Below are positions 32,124 through 42,093 of a stretch of 64,000 nucleotides of DNA, piece by piece. Origin of the DNA: Paracoccaceae bacterium (GTDB lineage: Bacteria; Pseudomonadota; Alphaproteobacteria; Rhodobacterales; Rhodobacteraceae). The stretch spans positions 1-64,000 of the forward strand of contig JAOADN010000006.1 in NCBI GenBank assembly GCA_026417295.1, in the 5' to 3' direction. The notes below the pieces were generated by a model. It did no database searches and was not told the DNA's origin. It saw only the letters and a list, made by a program, of their open reading frames with translations. The first letter of the stretch is position 1; each line of letters begins with the position of its first letter. Made by a program: the position numbers and the translations under genes.

Positions 32124-32192
32124 GGATGCGGTTTGCAAACCGCATCCGGCGCGCCGCGGGCGGCGCGCCGGACGGGCCTTGCAAGGCCCGTC
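32124..32192. repeat. palindrome array 3 between convergent genes
   Basis: 32124-32147 GGATGCGGTTTG|CAAACCGCATCC; 32147-32170 CGGCGCGCCG-CGGG-CGGCGCGCCG; 32171-32192 GACGGGCCTTG|CAAGGCCCGTC. Confidence 0.95.
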
Positions 32193-32201
32193 GCCCCGCC
32201 G

Positions 32202-34244
32202 TCAGTCCACCGTGACCGCGACCGAGGCCGAACGCCCCAGCGCATCGACCACCGACAGCCTGACCGCGCCCCTGACCGGCAGGGTCAGGGCAACCTCGCG
32301 CCCGCGGTCGGCAACCGCCACCGGCGCGCCGTTGGCCAGCCAGGTGAAGGGCGGCGCACCGTTCCTGACCTTCGCGGTCAGCGGCCCGCCCCCGGTCTCG
32401 ACCTCGGCCCCGTCGGGCGGGAAGGCGACGACCGGTGCGTCGGGCGCCGCCGCCGCGAAGGCGGCATCGCGGGGGCGGAAGCGCTGGAGCGGCAGGGGCA
32501 GCTGCGCCGTCGGCAGGATCAGCGTCGCCGGCGGCGGCGGCGGCAGCGGGGCGGGAACGGGCCGCAGCCGGGCGAAGGCCTCGAACAGGACGGGTGCGGC
32601 CAGATCCGCCCCGAAGGCGCCGGGCACGGGCGAACCGTCCGCCCGGCCCATCCACACGCCCACCACATGGGCGCCGTCGAAGCCGATCGCCCAGGCGTCG
32701 CGGTGGCCGTAGCTGGTGCCCGTCTTGTAGGCCAGCCGCCCCGGCGGCGCGTCCGGCGGCGGCGGCATCCCGGCCAGGATGTCGGCCACCATCCAGGCCG
32801 CCTCGGGCGAGAACAGGCGCTGCCGCGCCCCGGGCTGCGCCTGATCCGGCACGACGTGCAGCGCCACAGGCTCGCCCAGCCGCGCCAGCGCGGCATAGGC
32901 CTGCACCAGGTCGAAGAGCGTGACCCCGAGGCCGCCCAGGGCGACGGCAAGGCCGGGAGCGTCCCCGTCGGGCAGGACGGGATGCACCCCGGCCCGCGAC
33001 AGCGCCGTCATCAGCCGCGCCGGCCCCAGCGCGCTGGTCAATTGCACGACCGGCACGTTGAGCGAAAGCTCGAGCGCCTCGCGCACGGTCACCGTGCCGT
33101 GGAAGCTGCGGTCGAAGTTCTGCGGCGCATAGGTCCCGAAGGCGACGGGGCGGTCCTCGATCAGCGTCGCGGGGGCGGCGAGGCCCTCGTCGAAGGCGAG
33201 CCCGTAGACGAAGGGCTTCAGCGTCGATCCGGGCGAGCGGGGCGCCAGCGTCATGTCCACGTAGCCCGACCGCGGCTCGTCGGTCCAGCGCGCCGCGCCG
33301 ACCGAGGCCAGCACCTCGCCGGTCCGGTGATCGGCGACGAGGATCGCCGCCGACAGCATGTCGCCATGCCCCTCGACCGCCCGGGCGGCGAGGGCCTGCA
33401 TCGATGCCTGGAGCGCGGGATCGATCGTCGTGTCATGAATCCCGGCCACGGGATCGGCGGCCACCAGCCGCCCGGCGAGGTGCGGAGCCAGCGCGGGGAA
33501 ATCCCTGCGCCGGTCCGGGACCGCCTCGGTCAGCGCCGCCGCCGCCGGTTCGCCGCCGATCACGCCGGCGCCGATCATGCGTTCGAGCACGCGGCCGCGG
33601 GCGGCCCGCGCCGCGTCGGGGAAGCGGTCGGGCCGCCGGCGCTCGGGCGCCTGGGGTATGGCGACGAGAAGCGCCGCCTCGGCTGGCGTCAGGCGGCGCG
33701 GCTCCTTGCCGAGATAGGCCAGCGAGGCCGCGCGCACCCCCTCGAGATTGCCGCCGAAGGGCGCGAGGCGCAGGTAGAGGTCGAGGATCTGCCCCTTGTC
33801 CAGCCGCCGCTCCAGCGCCAGCGCGACCCGGATCTGGCGCAGCTTGCCGGTGATCCGGCCGGTCCCCGAATCCTCGAGCAGGCGCGCCACCTGCATCGTC
33901 AGGGTCGACCCGCCCGAGACGACGCGGCCGTTCAGGACCGCCTGGCCGAGGGCGCGCAGCAGGGCCAGCCCGTCCACCCCGCCATGCGTCCAGAAGCGCC
34001 GGTCCTCGTAGGCGACGAGCATCTGCAGGTAGAGCGGATCCACCGCCCCCGGCGCCATCCGCCAGCGCCCGTCGTCCACGGTGAAGGCGCGCAGAAGCGT
34101 GCCGTCGCGGCCCCGCACCTCGGTCGAGGTCGCCACGACCAGCGGCGGCAGGACCGTCCGGTCGATCCACAGCCCGACCGCGTCGCGGCCCCAGGCGGCC
34201 AGGAACAGCGCCGCCGGAACCAGGAAGACGGCGAGGCGGCGCAC
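32202..34244 (-). CDS. pbpC: penicillin-binding protein 1C
   Basis: YEDRRFWTHGGVDGLALLRALGQAVLNGRVVSGGSTLTMQVARLLE (transglycosylase), SPGSTLKPFVYGLAFDEG and YKTGTSYGHRDAWAIG (transpeptidase). Confidence 0.96.
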   Translation of the reverse strand: MRRLAVFLVPAALFLAAWGRDAVGLWIDRTVLPPLVVATSTEVRGRDGTLLRAFTVDDGRWRMAPGAVDPLYLQMLVAYEDRRFWTHGGVDGLALLRALGQAVLNGRVVSGGSTLTMQVARLLEDSGTGRITGKLRQIRVALALERRLDKGQILDLYLRLAPFGGNLEGVRAASLAYLGKEPRRLTPAEAALLVAIPQAPERRRPDRFPDAARAARGRVLERMIGAGVIGGEPAAAALTEAVPDRRRDFPALAPHLAGRLVAADPVAGIHDTTIDPALQASMQALAARAVEGHGDMLSAAILVADHRTGEVLASVGAARWTDEPRSGYVDMTLAPRSPGSTLKPFVYGLAFDEGLAAPATLIEDRPVAFGTYAPQNFDRSFHGTVTVREALELSLNVPVVQLTSALGPARLMTALSRAGVHPVLPDGDAPGLAVALGGLGVTLFDLVQAYAALARLGEPVALHVVPDQAQPGARQRLFSPEAAWMVADILAGMPPPPDAPPGRLAYKTGTSYGHRDAWAIGFDGAHVVGVWMGRADGSPVPGAFGADLAAPVLFEAFARLRPVPAPLPPPPPATLILPTAQLPLPLQRFRPRDAAFAAAAPDAPVVAFPPDGAEVETGGGPLTAKVRNGAPPFTWLANGAPVAVADRGREVALTLPVRGAVRLSVVDALGRSASVAVTVD

Positions 34245-34251
34245 GATCCGG

Positions 34252-37200
34252 CTACTCGGTGACCGTCACGCGGCCCGCCGCGCTGCGCGCCCGGAATTCG
34301 GGACGGTACATGTCCTCGACGCTGGCGGCGGGCAGGTGGAAGCTGCCCGGCGACACGGCGCGGACGATGTAGGCCAGCCGGAAGGGCGTGCTGCCCGACC
34401 AGTCGATCGCCGCGAGGAAGCGGTCCTGGCGGAACTCGACGTTGCGCGTGTCGGTGGTGGCCGACAGCCAGTCGAGCGCGGCGATGTCGCCGCCCGCGAT
34501 GAGGTTCGGGTTGTCGATCTCGAACCCCGCCGGAAGCGGATCGTCCACCATGAGCCGCGCCTCGCCGCCGGCATGGGGCGTGACCTCGACCACGGCGACG
34601 AGCCGCGTTCCCTGGCGCACCGATGCCGGGTCCGCCGGCGCGCCGTCCAGCGTGTACCAGGACCGCGTGATGGTGTAGCCGTTGCCGCCGGCGGGCTCGG
34701 GCTCGGCCGGCACGCCGAAGGTCGTCAGCGTCAGGACGGCCGGCCGGCCCGACCCGTTGGTGATGACCTGGGGCACCGCCGCCTGATCCTCGAGCACGCG
34801 CACGACGGGCCCGCCGACCGGCGCACCGTTGACCGTGAAGCCCTCGGCCCCCGGCCGGTCGATCAGCGCATGGGTGGCCAGCAGCGCCCAGGTCTGCTCC
34901 TGGGTGGACAGGTAGCGCCCCGCCATGCGGCTGGCCACCGCCTCGCCCAGCCCGTCGGAATCGATGGCCTGCGAGCCCGCCTCGGCGGCCAGCGCCAGAA
35001 GCGCCGTCGCGTCGCGCAGGCCCGTGCCGTAGTCGGCGCGCAGGACCTGCGCCTCGGTCGCCGACAGGCTGCCGGCCGCGATCATCGCCGCCGCCCGACG
35101 GAACATCGCGTCGGCGCGCGTCTGCTCGCCATAGGAGGCCAGCGCCGCCCCGAGCTGCGCCGCCGCGATCGGCGTGTCGAAGGCGTCGCCCTTCACGTCG
35201 GCATAATAGCGCAGGTCGCCGATCGCCGCCGCCCCCTCGCGCGCAAGGACCATGAGCGCATAGGCGATCGGGCCGCCGCCCGAATCGAAGTCCGGCGCGT
35301 AGTTGATCTGGTTGCGCAGGTTGTCGAGCGCGTTGCGGAAGGCCGTCTCGGGCACGGCATGGCCCGCCGCCTTCGCCCGGCTCAGGAAGTCGGTGACATA
35401 GGCGTCCAGCCAGAAGTCGCCGGAATCTGGATACCACAGGCCGAAGGCCCCGTTGGGCGCCTGGTTGAGCAGGACCGCGGTGATCGAGTCGTCGATCCGC
35501 TTCGCGATCCCGGCCTCGTCGGCCACCCCCACGGCCTGCGCCACCTCGCCGAAATAGAGAAGGGGCAGCGCCTTCGAGGTGATCTGTTCGGTGCAGCCAT
35601 AGGGATAGCGGTCGAGGCTGGCCAGAAGGCCGGGCGCGTCGAACCGGGCGATGGGCCCGACCGCGACGGTGGCCCGGCCGGTGCCCGGCACCATCCCGGC
35701 GAAGACATTGGCATCCAGCGTGATGCTGTCGCCCGCCGCCAGGTCGAAGCGCGACTGGCGCGAGACGACGGGGTCGTTCGATTCCACGGGCAGGCGCAGC
35801 TCCTTCACCAGCTGGCGCCCGTCGGGCGTGGTCAATGCCACGCGGATCGTGCCCGTGCCCTCGGCCGCCTCTGCCGTCAGGGGAATGCGGACCTCGGCCT
35901 TGCCCCCCGGGGCGAGGTCGATGCCCGAAGGCACCGCGCCCAGCGTCAGGCCCGTGGCCGTGACATCGAGGCCCATGCGCCCGGCGGGGCCGGTGGCATG
36001 GACGATCTCGAGCAGCAGGCGGCTCTCGTCCCCCGGCGCCATGAAGCGCGGCACCGAGGCGGTGACGACGACCGGATCGCGGACCAGCACCTCGGCCCGG
36101 GCCTGCCCGATGGCCGACTTCGACCACGCCACCGCCATCAGCCGGACCGTGCCGTTGAAGGACGGCAGCGTGAACCCGGTGCGGGCCCGGCCGTCCGCGC
36201 CGACCTCGACGGCGCCCGAGAAATAGGCCACCAGGTCCTCGGTCGGCGGCGGCGCCTGCATGCGCAGGGCGGCGCCGGAATCGCCACCCGAGCGCACCTC
36301 TCCCATCGCCCCGTTCCGCCCGTCGATCAGACGGCCGTAGATGTCGCGGATGCCGACGCCGAGCCGGCGCTGCCCGAAATAGTGGCCCTCGGGGTCGGGC
36401 GCGGTGAAGCCCGTCAGGTTGAGGATGCCGACATCGACGGCGGCGAGGGTGACATAGGCGGTCTCGCCCGGGGCCACGCCATCCACCTTCACCGCCACGG
36501 GCAGGGGCCCGCGCGGGGCGGCCTCGGGCGCGGCCTCGATCGCGACCGAAAGCCGCCGGGCTGCCGGATCGACCGGCGCATAGGCAAGGCCCATCGCGCG
36601 GGCCGGGGTGCGGCCGGCCTCGGCCGCCATCGGCCGGATGACCGAGGCGGTGACATAGGCCCCCGCCCCCCAGTCATCGGTGACCGGGATGTCGATGAGG
36701 TTGGCCCCTTCGCCCACCGGAACGGCCTTCATGGCGATCAGGCGGTTCGACAGCACGCTGACCAGCGCCACCCCGGCAGCGCGCGGCACGACGCGCAGCT
36801 GCGCGGTGTCGCCCGGGCGGTAGGCCGGCCGGTCAAGCGACATCTCCAGCATGTCGGGCGATGCCGCGGCATCGGCGGGGGCATACCAGCCGGCGTAGAA
36901 CCCGGCCGAGGAGACCGCGCTGCCCGCCCCCCGCGCCGTCACCACGATCTCGTAGCTGCCCCAGTCCACCGGGGCGGAGACGCGGACCGGGCCGGCGGCG
37001 GAGAGCGACACGTCGCCCCCGGCGACGCGGGTCCGCGTCGTCGTCACCTCCCAGTTCCAGTTGCCGTAGAGCGAATACCACTGGTAGTCGGTCTGCAGCC
37101 GGTTGATCGTCCAGGTCACGTCCAGCGCGGCGGGCCGGCCGTCGGGCCCCAGCGCGACGAGGTCGAACCCGGCCTCGCCACCCTCGCGGACGGTGCCGCC

Positions 37201-39714
37201 CTGGAAGCCCGGCCGGATGCCGATCACCGGCCCTGAAGGCAGGACGGTGCGGGTGATGCGCCGCTCGACGGGCCGGCCCGAGCCTTCGCGCAGCCTGACG
37301 GCGAAACGCGCCTGAAGCGGCCGGTTCCCCAGCGCCCCGAGGTCGGGCAGGACCACGGGCACGACGGCCCGGCCCGCCTCGTCCGTGGGCCCGGCATCCG
37401 GCAGGCTGTCGCCGTAGCCGGCGAAGGGCTCGTCATGGCGCCCGAAGACGTAGCCCTCGAATCCCTCCACCGTGGTCGCAGCCGTCAGGCGGAGGTCGCC
37501 CTCGACCGCAAGGCCCGCGCCCGGCGCCCCGAACAGGTAGCGCGCATCGACGCCGATCCGGGCCGTCCCGCCCATGGCCAGCGGCCCCTCGGGCATCGTC
37601 AGCGCGAAGTCGATCCGTTCGGGCAGGAAATCCTCGACGAGGAAGGCCTGTCCGGCAAGGACGGCCGTCTCCTCGACGAAGGCCTCGATCCGCCAGGTCC
37701 CGCGCGGCGCGCCGCCGCCCAGGGGCAGCGAGACGGTGTAGCCCCCCGCCCCCGCCCCGGAGGCGAGGACGCGCGAGTATTCCACGCCGTCGGGCCTGAG
37801 AAGGCGCACCGTCAGGGGCAGGCCGTCGATCGCGTCGATCCGCGGGTCGCGCGCCAGGATCGTGGCGTTGACCGTCTCTCCGGCGCGGTAGGCGCCGCGG
37901 TCGGTGGACAGGAACACGTCGATCGGCGGCGCCGCCTCGCGCCCGGCGACGCCGCGGTCGGTGAGGTCGAATTCGGGCTCGGTCAGCGACAGGAAGGCGA
38001 AGTCGTCGCCGTCCTCGACGGTGACGAGCGCGGGCGCGCCGCCCCCGGCCACCTGCGTGACCGAAGGATCGAAGCGCACGTAGCCCTGCGCGTCGGTGCT
38101 TGCCGTGGCGACGACGGCATTGGCCCGCGACACGAGCGAGACGGTGACCCCCGCGCGCGCCGAGGCATCCGCAAGCGAGCGGACGAAGACATGGATCCCG
38201 TCCGTCGCCGTCAGGGTCGTCAGGCCGAGATCGGAGATGACGAACCACTGCATCGCCGGCGGAAAGTCGTAGGGGTCGCGCCCCGGCACCGCGGCCTGAA
38301 GCGCGTAGATGCCCGGCCCGAGGTCCTTCAGCACGTCGGCCATGGGCAGGCGGGTGGTGACGTCACGGTTGGTCTCGACGGCCACCTTCGCGGTGCCGGT
38401 CCAGACGGTCTCGGCCATCGAGCCGCTCAGGTCCTGGGCCTCCCAGTAGCTGAGCGGCCGCCCGAAATAGTCCGCCTGCATCGCCCGCACGAGGTTGCGG
38501 TCGGAGATGCGCAGGAGCGTCAGGTCCAGCCGGTCGGTGTTCACCGTCTCGACCGGGATGCCGGCGCCCTCGATGCCGGGCAGGACATAGGCCCGCCCGG
38601 CGAAGCGCACGCCCGGCGCGCGGTCGCGCACATACTGGGTCAGCGTCACGTCCCTGGCCATGACCTCGCCGTCGGCCGAGGGAAGCCCCTCGCGGAAGGT
38701 GACGGAATAGCGCCGCCCGTGCTCGACCCCCGCGATGCAGATCTGCCGGCCGGCGGCCTCGACCGACAGGCCCGGCTGGTCCGGCCTGACGAAGGTCGCG
38801 TAATCCACCCCGGCCGGGACGAGATCGCGGTTGAAGACGGCGCAGATGCGCGGACTGGCGCTGTCGGACTGGACCTGCGTCTCCTCGATCCTGAACCCGT
38901 ACTTGCCGATCGCGTCATCGAGCAGCGCGGCGGTATCGTCGCGCGGCTGGGCGGACTGGGCCAGGCGCAGGGCCGGGATCATGTCGCGGCCGCGGTCGGC
39001 GGCCTCGAGCGCCTGTGCCATCAGGACCAGGGCCGAGGCCGCGGTCCCGGGCCCGTCCGCCCTGAGATAGGCGTTGACCGCGGCCGGAAGCGCGCGGTCG
39101 AGCAGGCTCTGCCGGCGGTCGGAATCCTGGAGGGCCGCATCGAGGAGAAGCCGGCCGTATTCCACCCACTGGTCGGCGGCATCGGTCAGGTTGAGCGCCG
39201 CACCGCGGAACTTCGCCGCGCCCAGGATGTCGCCATCGGCCGCCGCCGCATCCGCCGCGGCCAGAAGGTCGGCCGCCGTCCAGTCGCCGGTGATGTGCTC
39301 GTTGGCAAGGCCCTGCGCCTGGGCGAAGGCGGCGTCGAGATCCTCGGGGCGCAGGAAGGCCAGCTCGGACGCCCGCTTGCGGGCCAGCGCCGCCGCCCCG
39401 GGGGCGGCCGGTATCACTTGGGCCGAGAAGGCCCCCTGGTAGAAGCTCGGCTCGCCCCTGCGCGACTTCGGGAAACAGGCGTTCGACCGCGCGTTGAAGG
39501 TCAGCGCTTCGCAGCGCGCATCGGCGAGGCAGGCCTGTTCGCAGGCCTCGAGCGTGGTGTCGAAGATCTGCCGGATGTCGTTGCCGGCAAGATCGACGTT
39601 CTCCGACAGGACCAGCCGCCGTTCCGGGATGTAGCTGCCCTCCTGCGCGGGGACGGGCTGGCACGAAAGCCCGACGGCGACGGCGGAAAGAAGCGCGAAA
39701 ACGATCCTGCGCAT
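34252..39714 (-). CDS. bacterial alpha-2-macroglobulin family protein with thioester motif
   Basis: ~1820 aa; signal peptide; N-terminal Cys-rich PAN-like segment (TTLEACEQACLADARCEALTFN); YPYGCTEQITSKALPLLYF thioester (CTEQ); 7 nt upstream of pbpC on the same strand. Confidence 0.94.
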   Translation of the reverse strand: MRRIVFALLSAVAVGLSCQPVPAQEGSYIPERRLVLSENVDLAGNDIRQIFDTTLEACEQACLADARCEALTFNARSNACFPKSRRGEPSFYQGAFSAQVIPAAPGAAALARKRASELAFLRPEDLDAAFAQAQGLANEHITGDWTAADLLAAADAAAADGDILGAAKFRGAALNLTDAADQWVEYGRLLLDAALQDSDRRQSLLDRALPAAVNAYLRADGPGTAASALVLMAQALEAADRGRDMIPALRLAQSAQPRDDTAALLDDAIGKYGFRIEETQVQSDSASPRICAVFNRDLVPAGVDYATFVRPDQPGLSVEAAGRQICIAGVEHGRRYSVTFREGLPSADGEVMARDVTLTQYVRDRAPGVRFAGRAYVLPGIEGAGIPVETVNTDRLDLTLLRISDRNLVRAMQADYFGRPLSYWEAQDLSGSMAETVWTGTAKVAVETNRDVTTRLPMADVLKDLGPGIYALQAAVPGRDPYDFPPAMQWFVISDLGLTTLTATDGIHVFVRSLADASARAGVTVSLVSRANAVVATASTDAQGYVRFDPSVTQVAGGGAPALVTVEDGDDFAFLSLTEPEFDLTDRGVAGREAAPPIDVFLSTDRGAYRAGETVNATILARDPRIDAIDGLPLTVRLLRPDGVEYSRVLASGAGAGGYTVSLPLGGGAPRGTWRIEAFVEETAVLAGQAFLVEDFLPERIDFALTMPEGPLAMGGTARIGVDARYLFGAPGAGLAVEGDLRLTAATTVEGFEGYVFGRHDEPFAGYGDSLPDAGPTDEAGRAVVPVVLPDLGALGNRPLQARFAVRLREGSGRPVERRITRTVLPSGPVIGIRPGFQGGTVREGGEAGFDLVALGPDGRPAALDVTWTINRLQTDYQWYSLYGNWNWEVTTTRTRVAGGDVSLSAAGPVRVSAPVDWGSYEIVVTARGAGSAVSSAGFYAGWYAPADAAASPDMLEMSLDRPAYRPGDTAQLRVVPRAAGVALVSVLSNRLIAMKAVPVGEGANLIDIPVTDDWGAGAYVTASVIRPMAAEAGRTPARAMGLAYAPVDPAARRLSVAIEAAPEAAPRGPLPVAVKVDGVAPGETAYVTLAAVDVGILNLTGFTAPDPEGHYFGQRRLGVGIRDIYGRLIDGRNGAMGEVRSGGDSGAALRMQAPPPTEDLVAYFSGAVEVGADGRARTGFTLPSFNGTVRLMAVAWSKSAIGQARAEVLVRDPVVVTASVPRFMAPGDESRLLLEIVHATGPAGRMGLDVTATGLTLGAVPSGIDLAPGGKAEVRIPLTAEAAEGTGTIRVALTTPDGRQLVKELRLPVESNDPVVSRQSRFDLAAGDSITLDANVFAGMVPGTGRATVAVGPIARFDAPGLLASLDRYPYGCTEQITSKALPLLYFGEVAQAVGVADEAGIAKRIDDSITAVLLNQAPNGAFGLWYPDSGDFWLDAYVTDFLSRAKAAGHAVPETAFRNALDNLRNQINYAPDFDSGGGPIAYALMVLAREGAAAIGDLRYYADVKGDAFDTPIAAAQLGAALASYGEQTRADAMFRRAAAMIAAGSLSATEAQVLRADYGTGLRDATALLALAAEAGSQAIDSDGLGEAVASRMAGRYLSTQEQTWALLATHALIDRPGAEGFTVNGAPVGGPVVRVLEDQAAVPQVITNGSGRPAVLTLTTFGVPAEPEPAGGNGYTITRSWYTLDGAPADPASVRQGTRLVAVVEVTPHAGGEARLMVDDPLPAGFEIDNPNLIAGGDIAALDWLSATTDTRNVEFRQDRFLAAIDWSGSTPFRLAYIVRAVSPGSFHLPAASVEDMYRPEFRARSAAGRVTVTE

Positions 39715-39916
39715 GGCGAACACTCCTGCCGGACTATGACGGGATGCTGCCTGCGGCGCGGCTGCTTGGCAATGAGTCGGATCGCGGGATAGGTCGGATC
39801 GCCGAGTCCCTCGCCCCCGGAGGCAGTCGCGGTTCAACCGCGGATTAACCCTGCTGGTGCAGCCTGCCCCGGCCCGAACGGCGCAAGCATGTCCGCGCCT
39901 TGGCGGAGGACAGGGT

Positions 39917-42073
39917 TTGGAATTCGTCGAACGCCTGACGCAGGAACGGCGCGCGCGGCTGGCCGCCGAGCGCATCCTGGAACAGAAGAAGAAGGAGTTC
40001 TACGCCGTCAGCATCCAGCTCTCGCAGCGGGCGCAGAGCCTTGCGGTGCAGGTGGACGAACAGCGACACGGCCTTGAACGGGCCCGCGACGAGGCGGCGC
40101 AGCTCAAGGGCATGACGCTTCAGGCGCAGGAGGAGATGAAGGCCGCACTGGCCGCCGCCGAACAGGCCGAACGGCGGCTGTGGTCGGCGCTGGACGCCTT
40201 CGTCGACGGGTTCGCCATCTTCGATTCCCGCTACCGGCTCATCGTCTGCAACCGCCCCTATGCCGATCTCTTCGGCGGGCCCGGGGAGGCGGCCCCCGGC
40301 GTGACCTACGACAGCCTGATGATGCGGCTGGCGGCCTCGGGGCGGATCGAGCTCGACGGACTCGAACCGCAGGACTGGTATCACCAGATGACGGCGCGCA
40401 TCGTGAGCCCGGCACCCGAGCCCGTCGCCGTGCGCCGCACCGATGGCCAGCACCTTCGCTTCGTCGACCGGCGGTCGGGGAACGGCGATCTTGTCTGCCT
40501 TGCACTCGACATGACCGAGTCGGTCCGGCGGGAGGCCGAGCTGGAGGAGGCGCGCAACCGGGCAGAGGCCGCGACGCGGGCCAAGTCCGCCTTCCTTGCC
40601 AACATGACGCACGAGCTGCGCACGCCCATGAACGGGGTCGTCGGCATGGCCGAGCTTCTGTGCGAAAGCGACCTGCCGGCCGAACAGCGCGCCTATGCCG
40701 AGACGATCCGCGCCTCGGGCGAGGCGCTTCTGACCATCATCAACGACGTGCTCGACCTTTCGAAGGCCGAGGCCGACCGGTTGCGCCTGTTCCCCGAGGA
40801 CTTCGACCTCGAGCGCTGCATCCACGACGTGATGCTGCTGGTCCAGCCCGGGGCGGAGGAGAAGGGGCTGGCCCTGGTCGTGGACTACGATCCCGACATG
40901 CCGGCGCGGGTGATCGCCGACCCGGTACGGATGCGCCAGATCCTGACGAACCTCGTCGGCAACGCCGTCAAGTTCACCGAGACGGGCCATGTCGTCGTGC
41001 GGGCCGCGGGCCTGCCCCTGCCCGATGGCAGGATCCGCACCGAGATCGAGGTCGAGGACACCGGAATCGGCATCGCGCCGGCGATGCAGGAGCATGTGTT
41101 CGGCGAGTTCAACCAGGTCGAGAGCCAGACCAACCGCAGGTTCGAGGGCACGGGGCTTGGGCTTGCCATCACGCGCCGCCTCGTCGAGCTGATGGGCGGC
41201 CGCGTCTGGGTGGACAGCGAGCCGGGCCGCGGCTCGGTCTTCGGCGTCAGGGTCGACCTGCCGGCCGCGGCGGAGGGCGGCGCGGGGCCCTGGACGGCGC
41301 CGCCGGCGATCCGCCGCGTCGCCCTGGCGCTGCCGCCCGGCCCGGGGCGCGACGTGCTGGTCCGGCAGCTGCGCGCCGCGGGCCTGACGGCAGAGGTCCT
41401 GCCCGCACCGGGCGCGGCGGCCTCGGCCGGGACGGATGCGCTGATCCTCGACGAGGCGCTGGCCGACCCGCGCCCCGAGGAGGGCGGGCCGCCGGTGATC
41501 CTTCTGGGGCGGGGTGCGGCCGAGGGCCCGGCCGGCCCGGCCGTGGCGGCCATGCTGCGCAAGCCCCTCTGCCGGTCGGAACTGCGCCGCGCGCTCGAGG
41601 ATCTTGCCGCCGGGGTGGCCCCGGCCGCGCCGCCGGCCGACCGGCCGGGGCGGCGCATGCGGGTGCTGGCGGCCGAGGACAACAAGACCAACCAGCTTGT
41701 GCTGGGCAAGATGCTGAAGGACGCCGCCATCGACCTTGTCTTCGCCGCCGACGGGCGCGAGGCGGTGGAGCTGTGGCAGTCCTTCCGGCCCGACCTGATC
41801 TTCACCGACATCTCGATGCCGGTGATGGACGGCAAGGACGCCGCGCGCGAGATCCGCCGGCGCGAGGCCGCGCGCGGCCTGCGGCCCGTCACCATCATCG
41901 CGCTGACCGCCCATGCGATGGACGGCGACGAGACCGAGATCCTGGCCGCCGGGATCGACCGCTATCTCAGCAAGCCCCTGCGAAAGGCGGCGCTGCTGGA
42001 GGCGATCGCCACCTTCTGTCCGCCCGGCGCCACCCCGCCGCTGCCCGCCGGGACCGCAGCCGCGGAGGGTTGA
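39917..42073 (+). CDS. PAS-containing hybrid sensor histidine kinase/response regulator
   Basis: AFLANMTHELRTPMNGVVGMAELL (H-box), GTGLGLAITRRLVELMGGRVW (G2), C-terminal receiver RVLAAEDNKTNQLVL...PDLIFTDISMPVMDG; TTG start proposed. Confidence 0.92.
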   Translation: MEFVERLTQERRARLAAERILEQKKKEFYAVSIQLSQRAQSLAVQVDEQRHGLERARDEAAQLKGMTLQAQEEMKAALAAAEQAERRLWSALDAFVDGFAIFDSRYRLIVCNRPYADLFGGPGEAAPGVTYDSLMMRLAASGRIELDGLEPQDWYHQMTARIVSPAPEPVAVRRTDGQHLRFVDRRSGNGDLVCLALDMTESVRREAELEEARNRAEAATRAKSAFLANMTHELRTPMNGVVGMAELLCESDLPAEQRAYAETIRASGEALLTIINDVLDLSKAEADRLRLFPEDFDLERCIHDVMLLVQPGAEEKGLALVVDYDPDMPARVIADPVRMRQILTNLVGNAVKFTETGHVVVRAAGLPLPDGRIRTEIEVEDTGIGIAPAMQEHVFGEFNQVESQTNRRFEGTGLGLAITRRLVELMGGRVWVDSEPGRGSVFGVRVDLPAAAEGGAGPWTAPPAIRRVALALPPGPGRDVLVRQLRAAGLTAEVLPAPGAAASAGTDALILDEALADPRPEEGGPPVILLGRGAAEGPAGPAVAAMLRKPLCRSELRRALEDLAAGVAPAAPPADRPGRRMRVLAAEDNKTNQLVLGKMLKDAAIDLVFAADGREAVELWQSFRPDLIFTDISMPVMDGKDAAREIRRREAARGLRPVTIIALTAHAMDGDETEILAAGIDRYLSKPLRKAALLEAIATFCPPGATPPLPAGTAAAEG

Positions 42074-42093
42074 GGGCGCCCGCCCCCGGCGGC

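Noticed and set aside
34081-37236. 1051-aa plus-strand ORF antisense to pbpC/alpha-2-macroglobulin
   Set aside because: Shadow ORF of the well-supported alpha-2-macroglobulin gene.
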